DNA of 64,000 bases from an uncultured Bacteroidales bacterium (GTDB lineage Bacteria; Bacteroidota; Bacteroidia; Bacteroidales; Paludibacteraceae): contig CADCBP010000016.1 in assembly GCA_902799705.1 (NCBI GenBank), positions 1 to 64,000 on the forward strand, read 5' to 3'. Shown here piece by piece: positions 17,627 through 26,111 of the stretch (position 1 is the first letter of the stretch; each line of letters opens with the position of its first letter). A program made the translations under genes and the position numbers. Under the pieces are notes generated by a model. It ran no database searches and was not told the origin of the DNA. It was given only the letters and a program-made list of their open reading frames with translations.

Positions 17627-18291
17627 TGGAACACGCTTTAAGTTTATTTGTCCGCTCGATATTCGCTGACAATATGATATTTGCATACTTTTTAGGTATG
17701 TGTTCATATTTGGCAGTTTCAAAGAACGTGAAGACCTCAGCCGGTCTGGGTGTAGCCGTTACTTTCGTGCTCGTCGTTACCCTGCCGGTTAACTACCTCT
17801 TGCAGACGCTCGTGCTGGAGCCACTGCATCTGGAGTACCTCAGTTTCATCCTCTTCATCGCCGTCATTGCCGCTATCGTGCAACTGGTGGAGATGGTTGT
17901 GGAGAAATACAGCCCGTCGCTCTATGCGATGATTGCGGTGAACTGCGCTATCATGGGTGGTTCGCTCTTCATGCAGCAGCGTATCGGCCTGCCCGCAGTG
18001 GATCCTAAGGCTATCACCTCTCTCGGCGATGCGTTCATGTACGCATTGGGTTCGGGTCTGGGATGGTTCTTAGCCATCGTCTGCCTCGCAGGTATTCGTG
18101 AGAAAATGGAGTATAACGATGTTCCCAAACCGCTGCAGGGACTGGGCATCACGTTCATCACCGTGGGCCTCATGACGATGTTCCCAAACCGCTGCAGGGA
18201 CTGGGCATCACGTTCATCACCGTGGGCCTCATGGCGATGGCGTTCATGTGTTTCAGCGGACTGGAGATCTAATAGGAGGACAACACTATGA
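17626..18291 (+). CDS. nqrE: Na+-NQR subunit E, frameshifted by a 59-bp duplication
   Basis: The first 185 or so residues are a normal NqrE: six-helix membrane subunit, paired with NqrD, opening [17 protein letters not shown] tandem duplication of 59 bp (18118-18176 and 18177-18235, one mismatch) shifts the frame. The expected ending [15 protein letters not shown] is replaced by an Arg/Ser/Trp-rich tail that runs to 18291 and overlaps the nqrF start. Removing one copy restores the normal reading frame, with stop at 18270-18272 followed by the AGGAGG of nqrF. As written, the last membrane helix is lost and the complex would probably be impaired. This could be a real switch, a recent mutation, or an assembly error. 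Confidence 0.85.
   Translation: MEHALSLFVRSIFADNMIFAYFLGMCSYLAVSKNVKTSAGLGVAVTFVLVVTLPVNYLLQTLVLEPLHLEYLSFILFIAVIAAIVQLVEMVVEKYSPSLYAMIAVNCAIMGGSLFMQQRIGLPAVDPKAITSLGDAFMYALGSGLGWFLAIVCLAGIREKMEYNDVPKPLQGLGITFITVGLMTMFPNRCRDWASRSSPWASWRWRSCVSADWRSNRRTTL
18118..18235. repeat. 59-bp tandem duplication in nqrE
   Basis: Copies 18118-18176 and 18177-18235 differ by one base near the end (ATGAC versus ATGGC). The unit length is not a multiple of three. The duplicated region encodes the last cytoplasmic loop and the start of the final helix. Confidence 0.95.
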
Positions 18292-19571
18292 ATATGACTG
18301 CAATTTTATATGCTGTAGGAGTGTTCCTCATTGTGATCCTCCTGCTCGTGGCTATCCTCTTGGTGGCCAAAAAGTACCTCGTTTCCTCCGGGAATGTCAA
18401 GGTGACCATCAACGGCGACAAGGTCTATGACGTGGCAGCCGGCGGTTCGCTGCTGAACCAACTCGGCGAAGCCGGCGTTCACCTGCCTTCTGCCTGTGGC
18501 GGTAAGGGCTCTTGCGGACAGTGCAAGTGCCAAGTCCTCTCCGGTGGCGGCGAGATTCTGCCTACCGAGACCGTCCATTTCTCCCGCAAGCAGCAGAAAG
18601 AAGGATGGCGTCTGGGCTGTCAGGTCAAAGTGAAAGAAGACATCACCATGAAGGTCGATGAAGCCGTACTCGGTGTCAAGGAATGGGAATGCGAAGTCAT
18701 CTCCAACAAGAACGTCGCTACCTTCATCAAAGAGTTCAAAGTGCAACTGCCTCCGGGCGAGCACATGCACTTCGAGCCGGGTTCGTACGCACAGATCATC
18801 ATCCCTGAGTACGACATCGACTACGACCGCGACTTCGATAAATCGCTCATCGGTGACCTCTATCTGCCGGCTTGGCAGAAGTTCGGGCTCTTCAAACTCA
18901 AACAGAAGAACACCCAGGCTACCGTTCGTGCTTATTCGATGGCTAACTACCCCGACGAGGGCGACATCATCACGCTTACTGTGCGTATCGCGACCCCGCC
19001 GTTCAAACCCAAAGAGCAGTGCCCGAACGGACCGGAGTTCATGGACGTACCGTGCGGTATCGCTTCCACGTATATCTTCTCGCTCAAACCGGGTGACAAG
19101 GTGCGCATGAGCGGTCCTTACGGTGAGTTCCGTCCTGTTTACGACAGCAAGAAGGAGATGATCTGGGTTGGTGGTGGAGCCGGTATGGCACCGCTCCGTG
19201 CGCAGATCATGCACATGTTGAAGACCCGCAACTGCCGTGACCGTGAGATGCACTATTTCTACGGCGCACGTGCTATCGACGAAGTCTTCTTCCTCGACGA
19301 TTTCCTCGCTCTGGAGAAGGAGTTCCCGAACTTCCATTTCCACCTGGCGCTGGACCGTCCGGACCCGAAGGCGGACCAACTCGGTATCAAGTACACCCCG
19401 GGCTTCATTGCTCCGGTTATGGGCGATACCTACCTCAAGCAGCATGACGCTCCCGAGGATGTCGAGTACTACCTCTGCGGTCCTCCTATGATGGCAAAGA
19501 CCGTCCTCGACCTGCTCCACTCCTTAGGTGTGGACGATGCCGATATCAGGTTCGATAACTTCGGAGGTTAA
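18288..19571 (+). CDS. nqrF: Na+-NQR subunit F (NADH dehydrogenase)
   Basis: Entry subunit of 427 residues that oxidises NADH. An N-terminal membrane helix (about 5-27) is followed by a plant-type 2Fe-2S domain with Cys70, Cys76, Cys79 and Cys112, then an FAD domain ([10 protein letters not shown]) and an NAD(H) domain ending [11 protein letters not shown]...DNFGG. All cofactor motifs are intact. A good AGGAGG site lies 8 bp upstream of the ATG. Last nqr gene; queF begins 2 bp later. Confidence 0.97.
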   Translation: MNMTAILYAVGVFLIVILLLVAILLVAKKYLVSSGNVKVTINGDKVYDVAAGGSLLNQLGEAGVHLPSACGGKGSCGQCKCQVLSGGGEILPTETVHFSRKQQKEGWRLGCQVKVKEDITMKVDEAVLGVKEWECEVISNKNVATFIKEFKVQLPPGEHMHFEPGSYAQIIIPEYDIDYDRDFDKSLIGDLYLPAWQKFGLFKLKQKNTQATVRAYSMANYPDEGDIITLTVRIATPPFKPKEQCPNGPEFMDVPCGIASTYIFSLKPGDKVRMSGPYGEFRPVYDSKKEMIWVGGGAGMAPLRAQIMHMLKTRNCRDREMHYFYGARAIDEVFFLDDFLALEKEFPNFHFHLALDRPDPKADQLGIKYTPGFIAPVMGDTYLKQHDAPEDVEYYLCGPPMMAKTVLDLLHSLGVDDADIRFDNFGG

Positions 19572-19572
19572 T

Positions 19573-20049
19573 ATGCGTACAGAACAAGAACTGCAAGGCA
19601 TTTCTCTCTTAGGTAACCAGCACGTACAATACTCGGATCAGTATAATCCGAGCGTGCTGGAGACCTTTGAGAACAAACACCCTGAGAACGAATACGTAGT
19701 GACATTCGATTGTCCGGAATTCACGACCTTATGTCCGAAAACCGGGCAACCGGATTTTGGTCACCTCTTTATTAGTTATATACCGCGCGAGCGGATGGTG
19801 GAAAGTAAGAGTCTCAAACTATATCTTTTCTCCTTCCGAAACCACGGTGACTTCCATGAGGATTGTGTGAATATCATCATGAAGGACCTGGTTCGTCTCA
19901 TGAATCCCAAATACCTCGAAGTAACCGGCTATTTTATGCCCCGAGGAGGCATCAGTATCTATCCTTTCGCCAACTACGCTGATGCGGATCATCAGTCGCT
20001 AAAAGAAGAGCGCATACGCGAGCAATTCACCATTAACACGAAACACTAA
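19573..20049 (+). CDS. queF: NADPH-dependent preQ0 reductase QueF
   Basis: A 158-residue enzyme that reduces the nitrile of preQ0 to the amine preQ1, the last step before insertion into tRNA as the queuosine base. The catalytic pair is Cys54 and Asp61 in [11 protein letters not shown], followed by the family motif [11 protein letters not shown]. Short, type I form. It starts two bases after nqrF and abuts queC without a gap, so the que genes are probably read through from the nqr transcript. Confidence 0.96.
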   Translation: MRTEQELQGISLLGNQHVQYSDQYNPSVLETFENKHPENEYVVTFDCPEFTTLCPKTGQPDFGHLFISYIPRERMVESKSLKLYLFSFRNHGDFHEDCVNIIMKDLVRLMNPKYLEVTGYFMPRGGISIYPFANYADADHQSLKEERIREQFTINTKH

Positions 20050-20703
20050 ATGAAAGATTCATTGATTGTTCTCTCCGGTGGACTCGATTCCACAACGATG
20101 TTATACGAATATCAGTTCCGTATCGGGATGGCACTATCATTCCATTACGGCAGCAACCATAACGACCGCGAGTTGGAGTTTGCCAAACTGCATTGCAAGC
20201 GTCTCGGTATCCCGCACATGGTTATTCGTTTGCCGTTTATCAAACAGTTTTTTCATTCCTCCTTATTGTCCGGCGCTGATGCTATACCAGAAGGAAACTA
20301 CGACGAAGAAAACATGAAATCAACCGTCGTTCCTTTCCGTAACGGTATCATGCTATCTATAGCCGCCGGCATAGCCGAGAACAACAAACTGCAATACGTC
20401 ATGCTGGCGAATCATTCCGGTGACCACACAATCTATCCAGACTGCCGTCCGGAATTCGTGGAGGCCATGAATAACGCCATCCATTTCGGAACATGGAACG
20501 GCGTGCAACTGCTCACTCCCTACACCCGTCTCACCAAAGCCGAGATTGCAGCGAAAGGCAAAGACCTGCACCTCGATTACGCCGAGACATGGAGTTGTTA
20601 CAAAGGAGGCCAACATCATTGTGGTGTCTGCGGCACATGTCGCGAACGCAAGGAAGCACTTGCTCAAGCCGGCATTGAGGATAACACTATCTATGATGCG
20701 TGA
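20050..20703 (+). CDS. queC: 7-cyano-7-deazaguanine synthase QueC
   Basis: An ATP-dependent enzyme (217 residues) that turns 7-carboxy-7-deazaguanine and ammonia into preQ0. The PP-loop SGGLDST is at residues 9-15, and the C-terminal zinc site uses the cysteines of SCYKGGQHHCGVCGTC. It is directly adjacent to queF, with no spacer. The TGA stop falls at the head of a heptad array (20700-20727). Confidence 0.96.
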   Translation: MKDSLIVLSGGLDSTTMLYEYQFRIGMALSFHYGSNHNDRELEFAKLHCKRLGIPHMVIRLPFIKQFFHSSLLSGADAIPEGNYDEENMKSTVVPFRNGIMLSIAAGIAENNKLQYVMLANHSGDHTIYPDCRPEFVEAMNNAIHFGTWNGVQLLTPYTRLTKAEIAAKGKDLHLDYAETWSCYKGGQHHCGVCGTCRERKEALAQAGIEDNTIYDA

Positions 20704-20727
20704 TGTGTAATATTTAATGTGTGATTT
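20700..20727. repeat. Heptad array between queC and queD
   Basis: Units GTGATGT, GTAATAT, TTAATGT and GTGATTT in 7-bp register. The first contains the queC stop codon; the last ends at the queD start codon. Confidence 0.7.
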
Positions 20728-21060
20728 ATGTATTACGTTCAAAAGACTATTGAGATTTCGGCAGCGCATAACTTGATGTTATCGTACGAAAGCAAATGTG
20801 AGAACCTGCACGGTCATAACTGGATCATCGTAGTCTATTGCCGCGCCAAGGAACTGAATGCTGATGGCATGGTCACGGACTTCACGCATATCAAACGTGT
20901 TGTCAAGGATACTTTCGACCATAAATACATCAACGATATCCTTGAGGTCAATCCTTCCGCAGAAAATATCGCCCGCTGGATATGTGACCACGTAGAGAAC
21001 TGCTATAAAGTCTCCGTTCAGGAATCCGAAGGCAACGTGGCAATCTACGAGAGGGATTAG
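20728..21060 (+). CDS. queD: 6-carboxytetrahydropterin synthase QueD
   Basis: A small T-fold enzyme (110 residues) that converts dihydroneopterin triphosphate to 6-carboxy-tetrahydropterin, the first dedicated step of queuosine synthesis. The zinc ligands are His14, His28 and His30, with catalytic Cys24 (SKCENLHGHNW). It is shorter than E. coli QueD (121) but complete. The GTP cyclohydrolase that feeds it is not in this window. It ends ERD-stop at the head of another short array. Confidence 0.95.
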   Translation: MYYVQKTIEISAAHNLMLSYESKCENLHGHNWIIVVYCRAKELNADGMVTDFTHIKRVVKDTFDHKYINDILEVNPSAENIARWICDHVENCYKVSVQESEGNVAIYERD

Positions 21061-21090
21061 AGGTTAAAGGTTAAGGTGTACAAGGTTAAT
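21053..21090. repeat. 7/8-bp array at the queD-queE junction
   Basis: Repeating TAGAGGT, TAAAGGT, TAAGGTGT, ACAAGGT. It supplies the queD stop codon, and the GTG start of queE lies inside it. The preceding 12 bases GAGAGGGATTAG are identical to those at the DUF4837 stop (3871-3882), where the long heptamer array begins. Confidence 0.6.
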
Positions 21091-21699
21091 GAAATATTCT
21101 ACACATTACAAGGCGAGGGTGCGCACATGGGTATCCCCGCTGTTTTTGTGCGTTTCAGCGGCTGTAACCTCCGGTGTCCATGGTGCGACACGGAGTTTAC
21201 GGACTTCACTCACATGACGTCCGAAGATATCGTAGCTGCCATTCAAGACTTGTACGACACGCCCAACAAACGGCGGAAGATGGTTGTGCTCACGGGAGGT
21301 GAACCGGGTCTGCAGGTAGATAAACCACTTGTGGACGCCCTTCACGCCGCGGGATTTTATATCTGCATCGAGACCAATGGTACCCGTCCCCTACCCGACG
21401 GCATCGATTGGATCACATGCTCTCCAAAACAAGACACAACGCTCGCGCTAAAAAAGGTCAACGAAGTGAAAGTGGTTTTCACCGGCACGTATGACCCGGA
21501 AGTATGGCGCGGACAATTGGAAGCAGAACATTGGTTGCTGCAACCGCTGCGGTACAACGGCGAATGGTTGATGCAGAGCGGTATCGACGAATGGGAAGAT
21601 GACCGAAACGATAACTTACCGGAGACGGTGCGGTACATACTCTCCCATCCGTTCTGGCGACTCAGCGTTCAGATACATAAAATAGCGGGGCTACGATAG
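21076..21699 (+). CDS. queE: 7-carboxy-7-deazaguanine synthase QueE
   Basis: A radical-SAM enzyme (207 residues) that rearranges 6-carboxy-tetrahydropterin into 7-carboxy-7-deazaguanine. The iron-sulfur cysteines are Cys30, Cys34 and Cys37 (CNLRCPWC), preceded by TLQGEG. The start is a GTG at 21076, the only suitable start ahead of the conserved YKVNEIFYTLQGEG block, and it lies within a repeat array. It completes the set queD-queE-queC-queF. Its stop codon lies in the loop of the terminator hairpin. Confidence 0.95.
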   Translation: MYKVNEIFYTLQGEGAHMGIPAVFVRFSGCNLRCPWCDTEFTDFTHMTSEDIVAAIQDLYDTPNKRRKMVVLTGGEPGLQVDKPLVDALHAAGFYICIETNGTRPLPDGIDWITCSPKQDTTLALKKVNEVKVVFTGTYDPEVWRGQLEAEHWLLQPLRYNGEWLMQSGIDEWEDDRNDNLPETVRYILSHPFWRLSVQIHKIAGLR

Positions 21700-21712
21700 C
21701 TCCGCTATTTTT
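21680..21712. terminator. Bidirectional terminator after queE and nadC
   Basis: Stem AAATAGCGG/CCGCTATTT plus an inner GCTA/TAGC, followed by T-rich sequence on both strands. It ends the nqr-que transcript and probably also the convergent nadC transcript. Confidence 0.85.
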
Positions 21713-21725
21713 ATCTCTCATTCAC

Positions 21726-22619
21726 TCACTCCTTCACAGCCTTGAAACTCATGTCAAGGCTCTTATAACTATGGGTGAGTGCACCAACGGATACGAAGTC
21801 CACTCCTTGCAGCGCGTAATCACGGATGGTGTCTATCGTAATACCGCCTGAAGACTCTATCTCCATGTGACGACCTGCTGTCTTTTCCCACGCGCGGATA
21901 ACATCCACCGCCTCCTTGGTCTTCTCAGGTGTGAAGTTATCCAGCATAATACGGTCAGGTATATTGGTGGCGAGGGCTTCGTTGATCTCCTCGAAGTTGC
22001 GTACCTCGATTTCGATCTTCATGTTAAGGAATCGTTCGGTCTGCCCCTCTGCAGCTCTATTCCTTAAATAATCGCGGGCACGCGTGAGCGCGTTGGTGAT
22101 ACCTCCTGCAAAGTCCACATGGTTGTCCTTGAGGAGAATCATATCGAAGAGTCCTATACGGTGGTTCATACCGCCTCCTAACGCAACTGCTTCTTTCTCC
22201 AAATACCTCAGTCCCGGTGTCGTCTTGCGTGTGTCGAGAACATGGCATCCTGTGTCCTCGATGAGGCTTTGGTACTTATGCGCCGTAGTCGCTACACCGG
22301 ACATGCGTTGCATGATATTGAGCATCGTACGCTCGATCTGAAGGAGCGAGAGTTCCTTGCCATATACCTTAAACGCTATATCCCCGGGCTTCACATGATC
22401 GCCATCGTGGAGGAACTGCTCGAAACGGCACTCAGGGTCGAAATAGTTGATAATCTCTTTCGCCACTTCCACTCCCGCGAGCACTCCCGTGTCCTTGATG
22501 ATGAGTTGCTGACACCCCAACTGTGCGGGAGGAATACAACTGAGCGAGGTATGATCGCCATCGCGAATATCCTCTTCAAACCAAATAGCAATAAGCTTAC
22601 GAAGTTCTTGTTTTTCCAT
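21726..22619 (-). CDS. nadC: Quinolinate phosphoribosyltransferase NadC
   Basis: A 297-residue enzyme that converts quinolinate and PRPP to nicotinate mononucleotide with loss of CO2 in de novo NAD synthesis. Conserved blocks include VLDTRKTTPGLRYLEK, HRIGLFDMILLKDNH and IEVRNFEE, with SSGGITIDTI at the C-terminal phosphate site. The ATG at 22619 (MEKQEL) is chosen because the longer reading frame begins inside the promoter. nadA and nadB are not in the window. Confidence 0.96.
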   Translation of the reverse strand: MEKQELRKLIAIWFEEDIRDGDHTSLSCIPPAQLGCQQLIIKDTGVLAGVEVAKEIINYFDPECRFEQFLHDGDHVKPGDIAFKVYGKELSLLQIERTMLNIMQRMSGVATTAHKYQSLIEDTGCHVLDTRKTTPGLRYLEKEAVALGGGMNHRIGLFDMILLKDNHVDFAGGITNALTRARDYLRNRAAEGQTERFLNMKIEIEVRNFEEINEALATNIPDRIMLDNFTPEKTKEAVDVIRAWEKTAGRHMEIESSGGITIDTIRDYALQGVDFVSVGALTHSYKSLDMSFKAVKE

Positions 22620-22639
22620 AAAAAGAATAGTTTTACGCT

Positions 22640-22672
22640 GCAAAATTAGTAAAATTCTTGCATATATGCAAA
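22640..22672 (-). promoter_or_regulatory. nadC promoter
   Basis: TTTG (22672-22669), a 20-nt spacer and TAATTTTGC (22648-22640). Its -33 element forms a palindrome, TTGCATATATGCAA, with the -33 of the divergent promoter. Confidence 0.75.
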
Positions 22673-22689
22673 TTTTTCTTTAACTTTGC
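22657..22689 (+). promoter_or_regulatory. Promoter of the gene at 22693, possibly leaderless
   Basis: CTTG at 22657-22660, a 20-nt spacer and TAACTTTGC at 22681-22689. The GTG start is four bases after the -7 element, so the transcript may begin at or next to the start codon. Confidence 0.7.
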
Positions 22690-22692
22690 AGC

Positions 22693-23349
22693 GTGAAAAC
22701 GAAATTTCTCATATTTCTGGCATTCAGTATGCTCTCGATGAGTCTTCTTGCGGAGGACAAATACGCCTATCTCTCGCAACATAATGAGTTGCGCATCGGA
22801 TGGGGTGACCAATTGTTCGAGAGCCTCATTTGGCATAACCCGACAGCAATCACTACGACAATGCCGGAGAGTTACAGGCAGACGTACCACGAGAACTACC
22901 ATCATGACCAGCATATATGGATTGAGTACCAGTGGCGTTTCAAACATTGGTTCTCCCTGGGTGGCATGTTTGACTGGAGTGACGTGCGCTGGGACGATGT
23001 GACACGTAACGGTCGCGGAGCAGAGGTGGCACGCGAGAGCGGTCATTGGTTCTATAATATAGTCATCATGCCTACCATCCGGTTTACGTATTTCCACCAT
23101 CCGAACGTCAATCTCTACTCGGGATTAGGTTTTGGTATGGATATTAACGGCGGATCGGAGATGGATGGTTGGGGACGTCATACCGTAGTTGGCATGGCCG
23201 CACAATTCACCGTTTTCGGTATTAGCGCTAACTACCAGCGATGGTTTTGGACGGTAGATTTCGGAGGCATGTATGCGTTACGAGACGCTAATACCATCTT
23301 CATGGCATCATCAAAAATAATCAATGTTGGATTCGGTGCGAGGTTCTAA
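22693..23349 (+). CDS. Secreted, probable outer-membrane barrel protein
   Basis: A 218-residue protein with a clear signal peptide (about 1-20, cut after LLA) and a body of alternating aromatic and polar residues that suggests a small beta-barrel; it ends in Phe (GFGARF), typical of outer-membrane proteins. No family is recognised. The start is GTG at 22693: it begins the signal peptide with MKTK, and no other in-frame start fits. It is unusually close to the promoter. It precedes two lipoprotein genes in the same direction and may be cotranscribed with them. Confidence 0.6.
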   Translation: MKTKFLIFLAFSMLSMSLLAEDKYAYLSQHNELRIGWGDQLFESLIWHNPTAITTTMPESYRQTYHENYHHDQHIWIEYQWRFKHWFSLGGMFDWSDVRWDDVTRNGRGAEVARESGHWFYNIVIMPTIRFTYFHHPNVNLYSGLGFGMDINGGSEMDGWGRHTVVGMAAQFTVFGISANYQRWFWTVDFGGMYALRDANTIFMASSKIINVGFGARF

Positions 23350-23370
23350 GCACTTCGCCCGGTAAATAAA

Positions 23371-24756
23371 ATGGTTAAAATGGTTTTACTGCGTAAAACA
23401 TTACAAACAGTAACTCTGGTGGCAGCCACTTTATTAGCGGCCTGCCAGTTCCGTCCTGACGAGAGTGTGGATTTCGGTAACTTGCAGGGAACATCCAACC
23501 TCTCTTTCCGCGTAATCGGGCAACATGAGGTCGATCTGAATGAAGGCATCCCCACAAACTGTTACCTACCCGACGGCACGCGCGTTGTTGATTACATTGA
23601 GCATGCCGAAGAGGAAAACCATGAGACCAATGATGCGAGTGACGCTCAAGGCGGTCCGACCAAAGCACCGAAGACCACCAGCACCACAGCTGCAGACATC
23701 ATGCAATCATTGCTCAAGTACCATAACCAAAACAGAGTGATTGAAGTCGTAGGTACCTACCCCAGCATCAACACCAAATGGGACACTATTACGCTCAGCG
23801 GCAAAGTCATTTTACCCAAAGGACGCAAACCCAAACGACTCATTCTTGTGAGTCACTATACCGTCTGCTCAAATAGCGAAGCTCCTTCCAACTGTTTCTC
23901 GCTCGAAGGGATGCTCGTGCCTATGGGTTATGGACTTATCATTCCGGACTATATGGGTTACGGCGTCACAGTTAATGAAGTCCACCCGTACCTCGTCATG
24001 GATCTCACGGCGCGAAACGTGCTGGACATGTACCACGCAGTCAAACCATGGTTAGAGGCCGTAGGCATGTCACCCGAGCAACCGGAAATCATCCTCATGG
24101 GTTACAGCCAAGGTGGAGCAAACACTATGGCCGTTGAGCGACTCATTGAGACGGAGTATTACGCAGACGAGAACCCGAAGCAGGTAAAAATTCACCGTGT
24201 CTTTGCGGGTGGTGGTCCGTATGACGTGAAAGCCACCTATGAGCAGTTTGTCAACACCGACTTGGCTAACTATCCTGTCGGCGTACCGCTTGTCGTACAG
24301 GGTATGATTCTCGGCAACAGTCTCGATATCAAAATGGAAGATCTGGTGAGACCGCGTATCAGCGACCATATTGACGAGTGGATTAACAGCAAGAAATATA
24401 CGACCTCGCAGGTCAATCAGTTCATCGGCACAAAAGTGACGCACGAGATCCTTACCGAAGAAGCGATGGATCAGCGTTCATGGAAAGTATCGGAACTTCA
24501 GAAAGCCATGATCGAGAACTCCATCGTCTCGTTCTCTTGGATGCCGGAAGCCTCCGTATATATCGCCCACTCCATGGATGACGAGACGGTATCCTTCCAG
24601 AATGCCGTCAACGCGAAAGCCCGGTGGGCAGCGTCCAATATCACCTATAACTTCGGCCATTACGGCGGACATGTGATGACTTGCCTGCGCTTCATCTATT
24701 CCGTACAATCCCTCTTGGAGCAAGAGGAAAAAGAAAGGAGAGAGTATGAAGAATAA
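23371..24756 (+). CDS. Alpha/beta-hydrolase lipoprotein
   Basis: A 461-residue exported protein. The lipobox LLAAC puts the lipid-anchored cysteine at residue 25. The body is an alpha/beta hydrolase related to secretory lipases: oxyanion region LILVSHYT, the nucleophile elbow GYSQGG with Ser246, a candidate acid in HSMDDETVSF and His in GHYGGHVM. Residues about 65-100 form a low-complexity linker rich in Glu, Asp, Thr and Pro. Substrate is unknown: an ester, lipid or peptide is possible. It overlaps the next lipoprotein gene by 11 bp. Confidence 0.75.
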   Translation: MVKMVLLRKTLQTVTLVAATLLAACQFRPDESVDFGNLQGTSNLSFRVIGQHEVDLNEGIPTNCYLPDGTRVVDYIEHAEEENHETNDASDAQGGPTKAPKTTSTTAADIMQSLLKYHNQNRVIEVVGTYPSINTKWDTITLSGKVILPKGRKPKRLILVSHYTVCSNSEAPSNCFSLEGMLVPMGYGLIIPDYMGYGVTVNEVHPYLVMDLTARNVLDMYHAVKPWLEAVGMSPEQPEIILMGYSQGGANTMAVERLIETEYYADENPKQVKIHRVFAGGGPYDVKATYEQFVNTDLANYPVGVPLVVQGMILGNSLDIKMEDLVRPRISDHIDEWINSKKYTTSQVNQFIGTKVTHEILTEEAMDQRSWKVSELQKAMIENSIVSFSWMPEASVYIAHSMDDETVSFQNAVNAKARWAASNITYNFGHYGGHVMTCLRFIYSVQSLLEQEEKERREYEE

Positions 24757-25678
24757 TATTTTAGGATTCAGAATTCAGGATGCAGGATGCAGGACATTTT
24801 TGTCTTTGTTCCTTATTCTTTACTCCTTACTCTTCACGGGTTGTAACCCCGAAGCACCGTGGGTGGTTGACGATGTGACGATAGAGATGAGTGCGGAGAT
24901 TGTCTCAGCGGGATTCATCGAGTATAATTTCCATCCGAACAAAGATGCGTATTACCTCATCTCTTGTATGCCGGCAAACGAACTGGTCGATCCTTTCAAC
25001 CATTCCAAGCAATTCATGATTCTGGCACTCGACTCCGCCAACACCGCCTATATCCAATGGAGGAACGGGCTGCTCAGAGAGGGTGAGTTTAATATCGCGC
25101 CCTTCGCGAGCCATTGCCTCCAATACGGTCCTATCACGCATTTCTTCACGAACCTGACGCCCGACACCGACTACTGGGTCTTTGCCTTTGTGGTCAATCC
25201 CGAGACACTCAAACCCGTCGGAAAACTGTTCATCGAAACCGTGAAGACCACCGCCGAGAGTATCATGGACGTGCATTTCGATTACCGCGTGCGTGGCATA
25301 TGGGATTACATATATCCGCTTGATCCGGACAATAAGATCAACAGCAAACTGCCCTACCTCGCCTCTACAGTGGATAGTCTCAACCTCGCAGAAATATGGG
25401 GTGGCATCACGCCCGAAGACTATTTCAATAACCTTTTCACCACCATCTCCGAAAGCCATGATGAGTCGTCCATTCACTATGGCGTCACGGTGGTCAAGAA
25501 CGACGGTAGCGGAACGAGTATACCCTTCGAAGTCAATCATACCTACTACACCGCCATCGTCAGCTATGACGGTTTCATGGGCAATAATGTCATCTATCGC
25601 TTCCATTGGACGGGCGATGACTACGAGGCCTATTTCACGGATGAAAATAACATTGCTATTTACAGGGAAGACGAGTGA
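24746..25678 (+). CDS. Lipoprotein of unknown function
   Basis: A 310-residue protein with a predicted lipid-anchored cysteine at the end of LLFTGC. The body resembles a fibronectin-like pair of domains (ITHFFTNLTPDTDYWVFAFVVNPET), but no enzymatic motif is seen. Most of the signal peptide is encoded by two heptad arrays (24763-24797 and 24811-24838), so the export signal seems to have been rebuilt from repeat DNA. It is preceded by a good AAAGGAG site and overlaps both the hydrolase gene and rlmH, suggesting one transcript. Its role may be linked to the hydrolase. Confidence 0.7.
   Translation: MKNNILGFRIQDAGCRTFLSLFLILYSLLFTGCNPEAPWVVDDVTIEMSAEIVSAGFIEYNFHPNKDAYYLISCMPANELVDPFNHSKQFMILALDSANTAYIQWRNGLLREGEFNIAPFASHCLQYGPITHFFTNLTPDTDYWVFAFVVNPETLKPVGKLFIETVKTTAESIMDVHFDYRVRGIWDYIYPLDPDNKINSKLPYLASTVDSLNLAEIWGGITPEDYFNNLFTTISESHDESSIHYGVTVVKNDGSGTSIPFEVNHTYYTAIVSYDGFMGNNVIYRFHWTGDDYEAYFTDENNIAIYREDE
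24763..24838. repeat. Two heptad arrays within a signal peptide
   Basis: First array, five units: AGGATTC, AGAATTC, AGGATGC, AGGATGC, AGGACAT (24763-24797). Second, four units: CCTTATT, CTTTACT, CCTTACT, CTTCACG (24811-24838). Both are in frame and encode the h-region of a lipoprotein signal. Confidence 0.75.
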
Positions 25679-26111
25679 CGCGCGTTTCGCCTCGCTCATC
25701 GATGAATACCAACAGCGGCTCAAGCACTATGTGCCGTTTGAGATCGTCGTGCTGCCCGATCTCAAGAACGCCAAATCTCTCACCGAGGACCAGATAAAAA
25801 CCGCTGAAGGGAATCTCATTCTGCAATTCCTCAGCCCCTCCATGGACGTTCTTTTGCTGGACGAGCACGGACGTGAATTCCGCTCTATCGAATTCGCCGA
25901 CTATCTGCAGAAAAAGATGTCTTCCGGCAAAGACCTCACACTCGTCATTGGTGGGCCTTACGGGTTCAGCGAAGCCGTCTATACCCGAGCTAACGGTAAG
26001 TTATCCTTCTCGCAGATGACTTTCTCTCATCAGATGATACGAATAATGGCCATTGAGCAACTTTACCGCGCAATGACCATTCTCCGCAACGAACCGTATC
26101 ACCATGAGTGA
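25641..26111 (+). CDS. rlmH: 23S rRNA pseudouridine-1915 N3-methyltransferase RlmH
   Basis: A SPOUT methyltransferase of 156 residues that methylates pseudouridine 1915 in helix 69 of 23S rRNA. The SAM-binding trefoil knot is seen in LTLVIGGPYGFSE and the C-terminal block SFSQMTFSHQMIRIMAIEQLYRA, ending NEPYHHE. The ATG at 25641 gives the family-standard length and overlaps the upstream lipoprotein gene by 38 bp. Its stop codon abuts the stop of the convergent M23 gene. Confidence 0.95.
   Translation: MKITLLFTGKTSDARFASLIDEYQQRLKHYVPFEIVVLPDLKNAKSLTEDQIKTAEGNLILQFLSPSMDVLLLDEHGREFRSIEFADYLQKKMSSGKDLTLVIGGPYGFSEAVYTRANGKLSFSQMTFSHQMIRIMAIEQLYRAMTILRNEPYHHE

Noticed and set aside
19560-19573. 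preQ1 riboswitch before queF
   Set aside because: Only two bases separate nqrF and queF, leaving no room for an aptamer.
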